The notes beneath the pieces are model-generated. The model was given only the letters and a program-made list of their open reading frames with translations. It did no database searches and was not told the origin of the DNA. From positions 1 to 12,125 of the forward strand of contig JAYSWB010000047.1 in NCBI GenBank assembly GCA_043718245.1: a stretch of DNA of 12,125 bases, in the 5' to 3' direction. The DNA is from JBAXAB01 sp043718245. GTDB lineage: Bacteria; Patescibacteriota; Minisyncoccia; Phycocordibacterales; CAIZLB01. This document shows positions 1 to 7,929 of the stretch, piece after piece (position 1 is the stretch's first letter; every line of letters begins with the position of its first letter). The translations under genes were made by a program, and so were the position numbers.

Positions 1-52
1 TCATTGCTTGAATCTTTTCGCGTTCTTCGATGCTTAAATGCTTGTAATTCAT
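1..52 (-). CDS. IS30-family transposase, N-terminal fragment (cut by window edge)
   Basis: Read on the minus strand from an ATG at 52-50, the sequence encodes MNYKHLSIEEREKIQAM before the window ends. The pattern of a short basic start followed by 'LSxEEREKI' is typical of the N-terminal helix-turn-helix region of IS30-family transposases, which make or resolve the circular intermediate of the element. Only 17 residues are visible, so the DDE catalytic domain is not seen and intactness cannot be judged. Upstream (52-100) is the kind of short noncoding end expected between the transposase start and the terminal inverted repeat. The identification rests on a short but characteristic stretch. 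Confidence 0.7.
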   Translation of the reverse strand, partial: MNYKHLSIEEREKIQAM

Positions 53-105
53 ATCACTCTAGGTTAACAGAGTGGTGCACTTACTTGTTGAACTCAGTAC
101 ACCAG
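53..105. mobile_element. probable terminal region / inverted repeat of the IS30-like element
   Basis: The transposase start at 52 is followed outward by about 50 bases with no ORF, containing GTGCACTTACTTGTTGAACT (76-95). IS30 elements usually end within about 50-100 bases upstream of the transposase ATG in an imperfect inverted repeat of 20-30 bases, and this stretch resembles such ends. The partner repeat and target duplication lie outside the window, so the exact boundary cannot be set. Confidence 0.4.
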
Positions 106-117
106 TAGCACTCCCAC

Positions 118-143
118 GTTACAGTCTTACCTAAAACTGTAAC
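118..143. repeat. perfect 8-bp inverted repeat in the pilB upstream region
   Basis: GTTACAGT (118-125) and ACTGTAAC (136-143) are perfect reverse complements around a 10-base spacer. No T-run follows on the plus strand, so it is not a convincing terminator for that direction. It could be an operator or part of the IS junction. The rest of 105-210 shows no ORF and is AT-rich. Confidence 0.45.
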
Positions 144-211
144 TACAAGTACTTTAATATCTGATAGGCAAATAAAATTAAAAAATAACTGAAGTTTTCT
201 TTATTTTTTTC

Positions 212-220
212 TGCTATAAT
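212..220 (+). promoter_or_regulatory. extended -10 promoter of the pilus operon
   Basis: TGCTATAAT matches the extended -10 consensus (TGnTATAAT) exactly. No good -35 is seen at the usual spacing, as expected for extended -10 promoters. Transcription would start near 227 while the pilB ATG is at 230, so the mRNA would have almost no 5' leader. Confidence 0.7.
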
Positions 221-229
221 ATTAATGAA

Positions 230-1984
230 ATGTATATTGAACCCGAACAGTTAAAAAAAGGTCTCGTTGACTCTGCTCTCGTCTCTCGTGCCGATGTAGA
301 TGCCGCCATAAAAGAAGCGACAGAAAAAAACAAACCAATAAGCGATGTTTTGATTTCCCATGGAAAAATCAGCGAAGATGACTTTCGACGTGTTCAAGCC
401 CGTGTCCTAGCAATCCCTTTTATAGATTTAAAAAATCAAAAGTTTGAATTTGAAACCCTTTTAGTTATCCCTGAACCAATTGCTCGAAGTCACAATATTG
501 TCGCGTATAAGAAAACCGCGGATTCCCTAGAGGTTGCGATGTTGGACCCAAGTGACTTGGCAGCAATAGACTTCGTCAAGAAAAAGACAGGACTAAAGAT
601 TTTCTCGCGACTGACAACAACCGATTCTATAAAAAATGCACTCATTCAGTATCAAAAAAGCCTGAAGTCTGATTTCGGTGACATTATTCAACAAGAAGCT
701 GCAGCTTTGAAAAGCTTGGCGACAGAACCGTCAACTGGTGACATATCAGGTGATGCTCTCCGAAAACTGGCGGATGATTTACCTGTAATTAGAATCGTAG
801 ACACTCTTTTAAAGCATGCAATTTTACAAGATGCATCAGATATTCATATCGAACAAATGGAAATGGAGGTAGTGGTGCGGTATCGCATCGATGGAATGCT
901 TCATGATGCAATGATTTTACCTAAAAACGCAGGAGCAAGTATCACTGCGCGTATCAAGGTGTTGTCTAGTTTGAAACTTGATGAAAAGCGTTTACCACAA
1001 GACGGTCGTTTTAAAATAGAATTAAACGGAGAAAAAGTTTCTTTTCGTGTGTCTATTCTGCCGACTAATTATGGAGAAAAAACAGTTATGCGACTTTTGC
1101 GCGAAAATGTTTCTGGATTTACTTTGGAAAAATTAGGCTTTCATGGAAGGGGTTTAGAGATTTTACATGAAGCAACAAACCTTTCGCACGGACTTATCCT
1201 TGTTACAGGACCTACTGGATCCGGAAAAAGCACGACACTCTATACAATTTTGGATCTTTTAAACACTCCAGATGTAAATATTTCAACCGTAGAGGACCCG
1301 ATTGAATATCAGATGAAGCGAATTAATCAAACTCAGGTAAAGCCTGAAATTGGTTTTTCATTTGCTAACGGACTGCGATCATTGATGCGACAAGATCCAG
1401 ATATTATTATGGTGGGGGAAATTCGAGATAATGAAACTGCATCACTGGGTATTAATGCTGCATTGACGGGGCACTTGGTGCTTTCAACACTCCACACAAA
1501 CAGTGCAGCAGGATCGATCCCAAGATTGATTGATATGCATTGTGAACCATTTCTACTTGTTTCGACTTTGTCAGTTGTGGTGGCCCAGAGACTGGTTAGA
1601 AAACTTGCCGATACAAAAGAGAAATACTTTTTGACTCCTGACGAGCTTGCAGCGCTTGGCAAAAGAATCGATATTGACCGCGTGCTTTTAGAGTTAAAAG
1701 AAGAAAATGTGGTCGGGAAAGATGCGACATGGAAAGATGTGCCATTTTATAAAGCAGTACCAGTTTCAGATTCTGACGATGGATTTAAAAGTCGAATTGG
1801 TATTCACGAAGTTCTGAAGATGACACCTACGATAAAAGAAATCGTAATAAAAGGAGGAACCTCAGATGCTATTGCCGCCCAAGCTCGCAAAGAAAACATG
1901 GTCACAATGTTTGAAGATGGAATATTCAAATGCGTTCTCGGACTTACAACAATTGAGGAAATTTTGCGAGTGGCTTCTGAATAA
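230..1984 (+). CDS. pilB: type IV pilus assembly ATPase PilB (GspE/PulE family)
   Basis: This is the cytoplasmic hexameric ATPase that powers pilin polymerisation through PilC. Residues 1 to about 150 form an MshEN/T2SSE N-terminal region. The ATPase core follows: Walker A GPTGSGKS (327-334), Walker B QDPDIIMVGEIRD (388-400) and the histidine box TGHLVLSTLHTNS (about 413-425). At 584 residues it has the usual family length. The C-terminal sub-domain that carries a CxxC...CxxC zinc site in many homologues has no such cysteines here; the segment from about 450 to 530 holds 'GFKSRIGIHEVL' without them. The ATG at 230 fits the near-leaderless promoter at 212-220. It heads a tightly packed operon with pilC and pilin genes. 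No PilT retraction ATPase is present in the window. The family call is firm; assigning pilus rather than type II secretion depends on the neighbours. Confidence 0.95.
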   Translation: MYIEPEQLKKGLVDSALVSRADVDAAIKEATEKNKPISDVLISHGKISEDDFRRVQARVLAIPFIDLKNQKFEFETLLVIPEPIARSHNIVAYKKTADSLEVAMLDPSDLAAIDFVKKKTGLKIFSRLTTTDSIKNALIQYQKSLKSDFGDIIQQEAAALKSLATEPSTGDISGDALRKLADDLPVIRIVDTLLKHAILQDASDIHIEQMEMEVVVRYRIDGMLHDAMILPKNAGASITARIKVLSSLKLDEKRLPQDGRFKIELNGEKVSFRVSILPTNYGEKTVMRLLRENVSGFTLEKLGFHGRGLEILHEATNLSHGLILVTGPTGSGKSTTLYTILDLLNTPDVNISTVEDPIEYQMKRINQTQVKPEIGFSFANGLRSLMRQDPDIIMVGEIRDNETASLGINAALTGHLVLSTLHTNSAAGSIPRLIDMHCEPFLLVSTLSVVVAQRLVRKLADTKEKYFLTPDELAALGKRIDIDRVLLELKEENVVGKDATWKDVPFYKAVPVSDSDDGFKSRIGIHEVLKMTPTIKEIVIKGGTSDAIAAQARKENMVTMFEDGIFKCVLGLTTIEEILRVASE

Positions 1985-1990
1985 TTGGGG

Positions 1991-1996
1991 TATAAT
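1991..1996 (+). promoter_or_regulatory. putative -10 box for pilC
   Basis: A perfect TATAAT lies in the short gap after the pilB stop, 15 bases before the pilC ATG at 2012. TTGCGA at 1964-1969 would be a -35 with a too-long 21-base spacer, so the promoter is plausible but weak on that side. It would give a leader of about 9 bases. Readthrough from the upstream promoter is also likely. Confidence 0.45.
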
Positions 1997-2011
1997 GTTA
2001 AGTATAAATAA

Positions 2012-3223
2012 ATGAAGTTTGCATACACGGCTAAAAAAAGCGACGGTACAAACTATACGGGGACTTTGGAAGCACCAGACCGCAGTGCGTTTTATAATGA
2101 GTTTAGGAAAGTAGGAGATCAGCTTGTTCACGTTAAAGAGGTAGCAAATGGAAAATTTGCTCGTCTAAATTTTAACATCAATTTCAGCAGGATAAAGGTG
2201 ATGGATAAGATCGTTTTTGCCAGAAATCTTTCTGGTATGCTAGAGGCAGGTCTTTCATTATCAAGAGCCATCAGTGTTTCCGAGAGGCAGGCAAAAAACC
2301 CAAAACTTAAAGGTATTTTTACAAATATTAACGCAGATATTTCAGCTGGAAAAACTTTTAACGAGGCGCTTGCTGTGCACGGAGATGTATTTCCTCCAAT
2401 CTTTGTTTCAATGACAAAAGCAGGAGAGGAAAGCGGTAACTTGGCAGATAGTTTAAAGCAAATTGCCAACCAGATGGAAAAAAATTACATGATCCAGAAA
2501 AAAGTGAAAGGCGCTATGCTTTATCCTGGAATTATTTTGTCCGTGATGGTGATTATTGGGATCCTAATGATGATTTTAGTAGTTCCAAGACTGACTAAGA
2601 CATTTACTGATTTGAAAACCGAGCTTCCTACTTCGACTAAATTTGTTATTTGGCTAAGTGAATTTCTATCGAATCATTACATTGTCGGTATAGGTGTAGT
2701 GATTGCAGGTATAGTGGGTCTTTACTACGCTTCAAAAACCAAAAAGGGAAAAAGAGTTATCGATTTTTGCGTATTAAAAATACCGGTTGTTAGCGGTATT
2801 ATAAAAGAGAGTAATTCAGCAAGAATGGCACGAACATTGTCATCTTTATTGACTGCAGGTGTGGATCTATTAATTGCTGTAAAAATCACAGGGGACGTTC
2901 TTCAAAATTCTTATTTCAAAGAGGTTCTGCAAAAAACCGAAGGGGTTGTAGAAAAAGGACAGCCTCTATCTACTCTTTTTGAAAAGCAAGAAAAGCTTTT
3001 TCCAATTTTTGTTAGTGAAATGATGAATGTGGGCGAGGAGACGGGTAAGTTGGCGTCAATGTTAATTGGGGTCGCTAATTTTTACGAAAACGAAGTAGAG
3101 CAAAAAACCAAAGATATGTCTACGATAATAGAGCCGTTCCTTATGGTTATTATTGGGTTGTCGGTTGGATTTTTTGCGGTTTCAATGATTACCCCAATGT
3201 ATTCGGTGATGAACAATATCTAA
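2012..3223 (+). CDS. pilC: type IV pilus inner-membrane platform protein PilC (GspF family)
   Basis: PilC is the polytopic inner-membrane protein that couples the PilB motor to the growing pilus. The 403 residues match the family length (about 400). After a short N-terminal region containing 'FAYTAKKSDG', two T2SSF domains occur, with 'FARNLSGMLEAGLSL' near residues 71-85 and 'MARTLSSLLTAGVDLL' near 270-285 as the paired signature starts. Hydrophobic segments are seen at about 167-190, 220-240 and 373-397, the standard three-TM layout. It starts 27 bases after pilB and ends 3 bases before the first pilin gene. There is no clear Shine-Dalgarno. No anomalies were seen. Confidence 0.95.
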   Translation: MKFAYTAKKSDGTNYTGTLEAPDRSAFYNEFRKVGDQLVHVKEVANGKFARLNFNINFSRIKVMDKIVFARNLSGMLEAGLSLSRAISVSERQAKNPKLKGIFTNINADISAGKTFNEALAVHGDVFPPIFVSMTKAGEESGNLADSLKQIANQMEKNYMIQKKVKGAMLYPGIILSVMVIIGILMMILVVPRLTKTFTDLKTELPTSTKFVIWLSEFLSNHYIVGIGVVIAGIVGLYYASKTKKGKRVIDFCVLKIPVVSGIIKESNSARMARTLSSLLTAGVDLLIAVKITGDVLQNSYFKEVLQKTEGVVEKGQPLSTLFEKQEKLFPIFVSEMMNVGEETGKLASMLIGVANFYENEVEQKTKDMSTIIEPFLMVIIGLSVGFFAVSMITPMYSVMNNI

Positions 3224-3226
3224 TAT

Positions 3227-3679
3227 ATGCAAAAAAAAGGATTTACACTGGCAGAAATAATGATAGTCATCGGAATAATGGTGGTTTTGGCCGGTCTCTC
3301 CTCTGTCGCTTTTGTTGGCTTCTTGAATTATCAATCACTTGATAATGACGTATATTCTGCACTCTCGCACATACAAAAAGCCCGATCCTTGGCGAGTAAT
3401 TCATATAATTTTTCAGAGTATGGAGTTCGCGTGTCGTCTACTTCTCTTTCGGTATTTCAAGGGAAAACATATTCTCCAGCTTCTACAACCCTTACATTTA
3501 ATCTTTCCTCTAAGGTTATTGTCTCAACTCTTAGCTTATCAAACGGATCCACGGAATTTTATTTTAACAAAGTGACTGGAAAGCCAAACGCTACAGGCAC
3601 TATAACTTTCAAGCTGAATTCCAGCACGACGACAAAAAGTATTATAATTAACTCTACAGGTCTACCTGAAATCCAATAA
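3227..3679 (+). CDS. type IV pilin/pseudopilin (GspH/PilE-like)
   Basis: The protein begins MQKKGFTLAEIMIVIGIMVV, a class III prepilin signal: a short basic leader, a cleavage site between G5 and F6, and the conserved Glu at position 5 of the mature protein. About 20 hydrophobic residues follow and form the N-terminal helix that packs in the pilus core. The remaining 120 residues are Ser/Thr-rich and probably form a small beta-rich globular head. At 150 residues, with its place first among the minor pilins, it fits a GspH/FimT-like or small major pilin; the sequence alone does not settle which. It starts 3 bases after pilC and lacks a Shine-Dalgarno, so it is probably translated from the operon mRNA by coupling. 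Confidence 0.85.
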   Translation: MQKKGFTLAEIMIVIGIMVVLAGLSSVAFVGFLNYQSLDNDVYSALSHIQKARSLASNSYNFSEYGVRVSSTSLSVFQGKTYSPASTTLTFNLSSKVIVSTLSLSNGSTEFYFNKVTGKPNATGTITFKLNSSTTTKSIIINSTGLPEIQ

Positions 3680-3680
3680 T

Positions 3681-4163
3681 ATGAAAAAACATTTTAACCG
3701 AGGAATTTCGCTTGTTGAAGTTATAGTCGGATCGGCAATCATTGGAAGTGCTGTATTAGCTACGCTCGGGGCCTATGCCACGCTTAGTAAGATTTCCTAT
3801 CAAAACATACCTAAAATCCAGGCGGCTTATTTAGCAGAAGAGGGCGTAGAAGTAGTGCGTACCATGAGGGATGCTGGCTGGTCTATTAAAATAGCAACAC
3901 TCTCTACTACGACTTCATATAGTTTGTATTGGAATGGAACAAGTTGGACCGCAACTACGACCAGTTCTTTAATTGATGGTATATTCAGTCGTACTTTTAC
4001 TTTGTCTGATGTTGGGCGCGATGCTAATTTTAATATTCTATCGAGCGGTGGAACATATGATTCGGGAAGCAAAAAGGTCTCAGTGACAGTAAGTTGGCCT
4101 AGCAGTAGCGGCACTTCTACCAAAAATATGCAAAGTTATATCTTTAATACTTTTAAAAACTAA
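3681..4163 (+). CDS. minor pilin, PilV/GspI-like
   Basis: The N-terminus MKKHFNRGISLVEVIVGSA carries a class III signal with cleavage after G8 and Glu at mature position 5 (ISLVE). A hydrophobic helix of about 20 residues follows. 'AEEGVEVVRTMRDAGW' near residues 52-67 is characteristic of the PilV/GspI-like minor pilins I know from Patescibacteria, so this component probably sits at or near the pilus tip or initiation complex. The C-terminal 90 residues are Thr/Ser/Trp-rich. Only one base separates it from the previous stop codon and one from the next gene, as expected for a single operon making an initiation complex. Confidence 0.8.
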   Translation: MKKHFNRGISLVEVIVGSAIIGSAVLATLGAYATLSKISYQNIPKIQAAYLAEEGVEVVRTMRDAGWSIKIATLSTTTSYSLYWNGTSWTATTTSSLIDGIFSRTFTLSDVGRDANFNILSSGGTYDSGSKKVSVTVSWPSSSGTSTKNMQSYIFNTFKN

Positions 4164-4164
4164 C

Positions 4165-4656
4165 ATGAGAAATAATACGAAAGGCTTTACTCTTATCGAA
4201 ACGCTTGTCTATCTAGGGCTCTTCGTAATGCTAATAATCTTTATTATTGATTCGATACTCGCCGTCTCGACTTCGTATAAGAATGTTAAAGAATTACGAG
4301 CTATAGAATCCTCAGTAATGATTTCCATGGATCGAATGATTTCAGAGATACGAAATGCGGTCAGTATAGATAGCGCCAATTCAACATTTAATTCGAATCC
4401 TGGCCAACTCTCGCTCATAAATGGGACTTCATCCAAAAGATTTTACGTATCAAATAATAGAATAATGATTAATGAAGATGGATTAGTCGGACCTCTTACA
4501 GGGTCCGATATAAGTATCGTTTCCCTGGTGTTCCGTTCAATAGCGACAACTACTGCTTCAGCTGTTAAAATTGAATTGTCACTTAGGAATGTTGCCTCGT
4601 CGACTTCACTTACGGAGAACTTTTACATGACAGCAACCCTTCGCGGGTCATATTAA
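4165..4656 (+). CDS. minor pilin, PilW/GspJ-like
   Basis: MRNNTKGFTLIETLVYLGLF contains a cleavage site between G7 and F8, Glu at mature position 5, and a strongly hydrophobic helix. 'SMDRMISEIRNAVSI' near residues 53-67 matches the amphipathic region typical of PilW/GspJ-type minor pseudopilins, where a conserved 'REIRNA'-like stretch follows the helix. The 163-residue length and third position in the pilin set agree with the H-I-J order of pseudopilin clusters. The head domain is diverged and gives no further clue. The start ATG lies directly after the previous stop, with no Shine-Dalgarno. Confidence 0.8.
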   Translation: MRNNTKGFTLIETLVYLGLFVMLIIFIIDSILAVSTSYKNVKELRAIESSVMISMDRMISEIRNAVSIDSANSTFNSNPGQLSLINGTSSKRFYVSNNRIMINEDGLVGPLTGSDISIVSLVFRSIATTTASAVKIELSLRNVASSTSLTENFYMTATLRGSY

Positions 4657-4660
4657 TATT

Positions 4661-5989
4661 ATGAAATATCCTCAATCACATTATAAAAAAGGCCAAGTCG
4701 TACTTATTGCCGTGATATTTTTTATGGCCATATCTCTTGTGATGGTGCTAGGGGTAAGCTTTCCCATTGTCCAGCAAATTCGTGGGGGTGTTGAGTCCTA
4801 TTCTTCGAAGCAGTCGTATATTCTGGCAGATTCATTAAATGATGATGTTATTTATCGATTCAATAATAATAAGACAACACCAACTACCCAAACTGTGTCT
4901 TTGAATGGTGCGTCGAGCACCGTTACTGTTACAAATACTGGTACCAGCCAGCAAATCCAAGCCACAGCAAACTTAAATAATTTGATAAGAAAAATACAGT
5001 CAGAAATATCTTTAGGAAGCGGAGTATCTTTTCGTTACGGAGTGCAAACAGGAGAAGGTGGTTTTAGTATGAGTAATAGTTCTTATATTAATGGCAACGT
5101 GTATTCAGGTGGACCAATCATTGGAAATAACAGCAATTACATATACGGGGATGCTATTTCAGCTGGACCAAGCGGACTGATTTATGGAGTTCATGCGACA
5201 GGTACTGCTTATGCCCACACAATTGGAAATGCCGCAGCTTCCACTGTTATTGATAAGGATGCGTATTATCAAACCAAATTGAATACCACGGTGTCGGGTA
5301 TTAGTTATCCAAGTAGTCCGGACCAAGCCACGTCATCACTGCCGATCTCGGATGACCTCATTAATCAATGGGAAGCAATTGCAGCAGCAGGGGGAACTCT
5401 TGCGACAAGTACCTGCAATACGTATAGCTCTTCAACCAATACCTGTACTATAAGTAGTAGTAAGACCATAGGGCCTGTGAAGGTGCCGTTTAATCTTATA
5501 GTAAGAGGTAATTCCACAATACTTACTTTAGGAGGACATGTGTGGGTGACTGGAAATATTACTACTCAAAACGGAGCTACAATTAAAATTTCTCCTAGCC
5601 TGGGGAGCACCAACGTGGCCTTTATAGCAGATAATCCTTCAGATCAGCTGGCTAGCAGTATTATTACTATGGGTCAAAATACTCTTTTCCAAGGCTCTGG
5701 ATCTTCGAACTCTTATGTATTTATGATTTCTCAGAATAAAAGTGCTGAAAATGGTGGATCTACGAATGCAATCTCCATAGGTCAAAGCGCAAATGCACTG
5801 GTAGTTTATGCAAGTCACGGACTTATTACTCTAAGTCAATCAGTTAGCGTTTCCGAGGTAACTGCTTATAAAATGACCCTCACACAAAGTGCTAATGTTA
5901 TATACGACCGAGGGCTCCCGAACGTGGCATTTTCTGCCGGACCTTCAGGAGGATATAATGTTTTAAGTTGGCAAGAAGTGTCACAGTAA
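4661..5989 (+). CDS. large PilX/GspK-like pilus component lacking Glu5
   Basis: The 442-residue protein has a basic start (MKYPQSHYKKG) and a long hydrophobic helix (about residues 12-38). The mature N-terminus after the glycine would read QVVLI, so the conserved Glu5 is absent, as in GspK tip pseudopilins and PilX-like proteins. 'SSKQSYILADSLNDDVIYR' just after the helix resembles PilX_N-type sequences. The middle (about 135-185) has repeated short motifs such as YINGNVYSGG, YIYGDAISAG and LIYG, suggesting a beta-solenoid or bactofilin-like stack. Two cysteines (in 'TCNTYSSSTNTCTI', about residues 251-265) could form a disulphide in an exported domain. It closes the pilin cluster and probably caps or decorates the pilus; that role is inference. 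Confidence 0.7.
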   Translation: MKYPQSHYKKGQVVLIAVIFFMAISLVMVLGVSFPIVQQIRGGVESYSSKQSYILADSLNDDVIYRFNNNKTTPTTQTVSLNGASSTVTVTNTGTSQQIQATANLNNLIRKIQSEISLGSGVSFRYGVQTGEGGFSMSNSSYINGNVYSGGPIIGNNSNYIYGDAISAGPSGLIYGVHATGTAYAHTIGNAAASTVIDKDAYYQTKLNTTVSGISYPSSPDQATSSLPISDDLINQWEAIAAAGGTLATSTCNTYSSSTNTCTISSSKTIGPVKVPFNLIVRGNSTILTLGGHVWVTGNITTQNGATIKISPSLGSTNVAFIADNPSDQLASSIITMGQNTLFQGSGSSNSYVFMISQNKSAENGGSTNAISIGQSANALVVYASHGLITLSQSVSVSEVTAYKMTLTQSANVIYDRGLPNVAFSAGPSGGYNVLSWQEVSQ

Positions 5990-5997
5990 AGTACAAT
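5968..5997 (+). promoter_or_regulatory. promoter of tpiA-pgk inside the end of the preceding gene
   Basis: TTGGCA (5968-5973) and TACAAT (5992-5997) are separated by 18 bases and each differs from the consensus hexamer by one base. The predicted start of transcription is at about 6004, exactly the A of the tpiA ATG, which implies a leaderless mRNA. The promoter overlaps the last codons of the PilX-like gene. Confidence 0.65.
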
Positions 5998-6003
5998 AGG
6001 GGC

Positions 6004-6834
6004 ATGAAGTCCCCAAAACCCCTGATCGTCGGTAACTGGAAGTTGAATCCTAACACTTTGAATGAGGCAAAAGAGCGATATTTAGGCATAGTAAAGGTGT
6101 ATAAAAAGTATAAATCAGCAGTTGATGCGGTGCTTTGTCCGCCGGCTACTTTTATAAGTGCTTTAGGAGGATTAAAGAAGAACAAAGAGGTTGCAATTGG
6201 TGCTCAGAACGTTTCATTTTGGACCTCAGGTTCCAAAACAGGAGAAATCTCGGCTTCGATGATGCGCTCATGTGGTGCAACATACTCAATTGTCGGACAT
6301 TCAGAACGTCGTGCAATGGGAGAGACAGATGAGGTGGTTGCCGAGAAGGTAGCCGAAGTCGTAAAGTGTGGAATGATCGCAGTTGTTTGCGTTGGTGAAA
6401 CAGAGCGTGATGAGGAGGGAAATTATTTGGAAATTATAAAGGCGCAGATTAAGAAAAGTTTAGGAAGGGTTTCAAAGCAGGAAATTCACAAAGTGATTGT
6501 GGCATACGAGCCAGTGTGGGCAATTGGACGAACTGATAATGTGGCTATTACTTCACATGATTTGCATCAGATGGCGATTTTTATTCGGAAGTATTTGAAA
6601 GAGGTTTTTGGAATTGCAGGAGATTTGATTAGAATCATTTATGGAGGGTCAGTCACTGCAGAAAATGCATATGATTTGTATTTGAATGGAGGAGTGAGTG
6701 GATTTTTACCAGGAAGATCAAGCTTCGAGGCGGAAACTTTCAAAGGAGTGTTTGAAAAAACGGCGGATGCAGTGAGGGATTTGAAAAAGCGATCTAAAAC
6801 TGTGAATAAAGTAAAACCACCTCGAAGAAAATAA
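6004..6834 (+). CDS. tpiA: triosephosphate isomerase
   Basis: This cytosolic glycolytic enzyme interconverts dihydroxyacetone phosphate and glyceraldehyde 3-phosphate. Catalytic residues are in place: N11 and K13 in GNWKLNP, H99 in SIVGHSERR and E169 in AYEPVWAIG. The phosphate-binding 'YGGSVTAENA' is also present. The frame is open further upstream to a TTG at 5968, but the ATG at 6004 places the N-terminus just before the conserved GNWK and coincides with the predicted transcription start, so it is preferred (276 residues). The lid loop 6, usually AIGTGKxA, reads AIGRTDNVA; similar departures occur in Patescibacteria as far as I recall. A basic C-terminal tail (DLKKRSKTVNKVKPPRRK) goes beyond the usual family end. 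Its stop overlaps the pgk start (TAATG), suggesting translational coupling. Confidence 0.95.
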   Translation: MKSPKPLIVGNWKLNPNTLNEAKERYLGIVKVYKKYKSAVDAVLCPPATFISALGGLKKNKEVAIGAQNVSFWTSGSKTGEISASMMRSCGATYSIVGHSERRAMGETDEVVAEKVAEVVKCGMIAVVCVGETERDEEGNYLEIIKAQIKKSLGRVSKQEIHKVIVAYEPVWAIGRTDNVAITSHDLHQMAIFIRKYLKEVFGIAGDLIRIIYGGSVTAENAYDLYLNGGVSGFLPGRSSFEAETFKGVFEKTADAVRDLKKRSKTVNKVKPPRRK

Positions 6835-7925
6835 TGAAAATAAAATCAATTAAGGAAGCGGGGAATTTAAGTGGAAAGAGAGTGATGGTTAGAGTGGATT
6901 TTAATGTGCCTGTGATCGAAGGAAAGATTTTAGATGATTTAAGGATAAGAGTGGCGATGCCGACAATTGAATATTTAAAGTCGGAGGGCGCGAAGGTAAT
7001 TTTAATTTCACATATTGAGAGCACTTCAACACTTGAACTTGTGGCAGAAAAAATGGGGGTACAGTTAGTGAAGGATTTTATGAATTGGACGCCAGATATG
7101 CAGGACGGTGAGGTAGTATTGTTTGAGAACCTACGATCAAATGAAGGAGAGAAAAAAAATGATTTAGAATTTTCTAAAAAGCTTGCTAGTTATGCGGATA
7201 TTTATGTAAATGATGCTTTTCCTGTTTGCCATAGAGAGCATGCATCGGTTGTGGGGATTCCAAAACTCCTTCCACATTACGCAGGTTTTCAATTACTAAA
7301 AGAAATAGAAAACTTGAGTGCATTTTTTAATCCCGCGCATCCATTCATTTTTATTTTAGGTGGAGCAAAGTTTGAAACGAAACTTCCTTTGATTGAAAAG
7401 TTTTCTAATACCGCAGATTATATTTTTGTTGGCGGAGCATTAATGAATGATGTTTTTAAAATGAAAGGGTATGAGGTTGGAAAGTCTTTGGTTTCCAATT
7501 TGGAAGATAATAAAGAATCGATGAAAGATATTGTGGCGGATCAGAGAATTATTTTACCAACTAATGTTGTGGTTGATAGTGGAAGGGTTTCTGATGTTAG
7601 GGAAGTTCAGAGAGATGAAACAATAGTGGATGTCGGTCCCGATTCAATCGATGCTTTTGCGGACAAGATTAAGACTGCGAAGTTTATTTTATGGAATGGG
7701 CCTTTGGGATTGTATGAAAAAGGTTTTAAGTATCAGACTTTGAAGTTGGCAAGGTTGATTGCAGAATCTGGGGCGAAGTGTGCTGTTGGAGGTGGGGATA
7801 CGGTTGCGGCGATTGAAAGTTTGAAGGTAGAAAATCCGAATGTGTTTATTTCGAGTGGTGGGGGTGCGATGTTGGAGTTTTTAGAGCAGGAGACGTTGGT
7901 GGGGGTTAGGGCACTGGAGGATTAA
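6834..7925 (+). CDS. pgk: phosphoglycerate kinase (short form)
   Basis: It transfers the acyl phosphate of 1,3-bisphosphoglycerate to ADP in glycolysis. Signatures in order: RVDFNVPV (about 21-28), ENLRSNEGE (about 97-105), NDAFPVCHREHAS (about 125-137), GGAKFETKLPL, LWNGPLGLYEKG, AVGGGDTVAAIE and SSGGGAMLEFLE near the C-terminus. At 363 residues it is clearly shorter than the usual 390-400. Part of the difference is at the first substrate loop, where the common SHLGRP becomes SHIESTSTLELV, losing the arginine of HLGRP and several residues. The rest of the 3-phosphoglycerate and nucleotide sites look intact, so an active enzyme is expected. It is co-transcribed with tpiA and ends at a hairpin terminator. 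Confidence 0.95.
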   Translation: MKIKSIKEAGNLSGKRVMVRVDFNVPVIEGKILDDLRIRVAMPTIEYLKSEGAKVILISHIESTSTLELVAEKMGVQLVKDFMNWTPDMQDGEVVLFENLRSNEGEKKNDLEFSKKLASYADIYVNDAFPVCHREHASVVGIPKLLPHYAGFQLLKEIENLSAFFNPAHPFIFILGGAKFETKLPLIEKFSNTADYIFVGGALMNDVFKMKGYEVGKSLVSNLEDNKESMKDIVADQRIILPTNVVVDSGRVSDVREVQRDETIVDVGPDSIDAFADKIKTAKFILWNGPLGLYEKGFKYQTLKLARLIAESGAKCAVGGGDTVAAIESLKVENPNVFISSGGGAMLEFLEQETLVGVRALED

Positions 7926-7929
7926 TTCT

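Noticed and set aside
5968..6003. Upstream TTG start giving tpiA 12 more residues
   Set aside because: The ATG at 6004 matches the family N-terminus and the predicted transcription start; the upstream codons overlap the -35 and -10 boxes.
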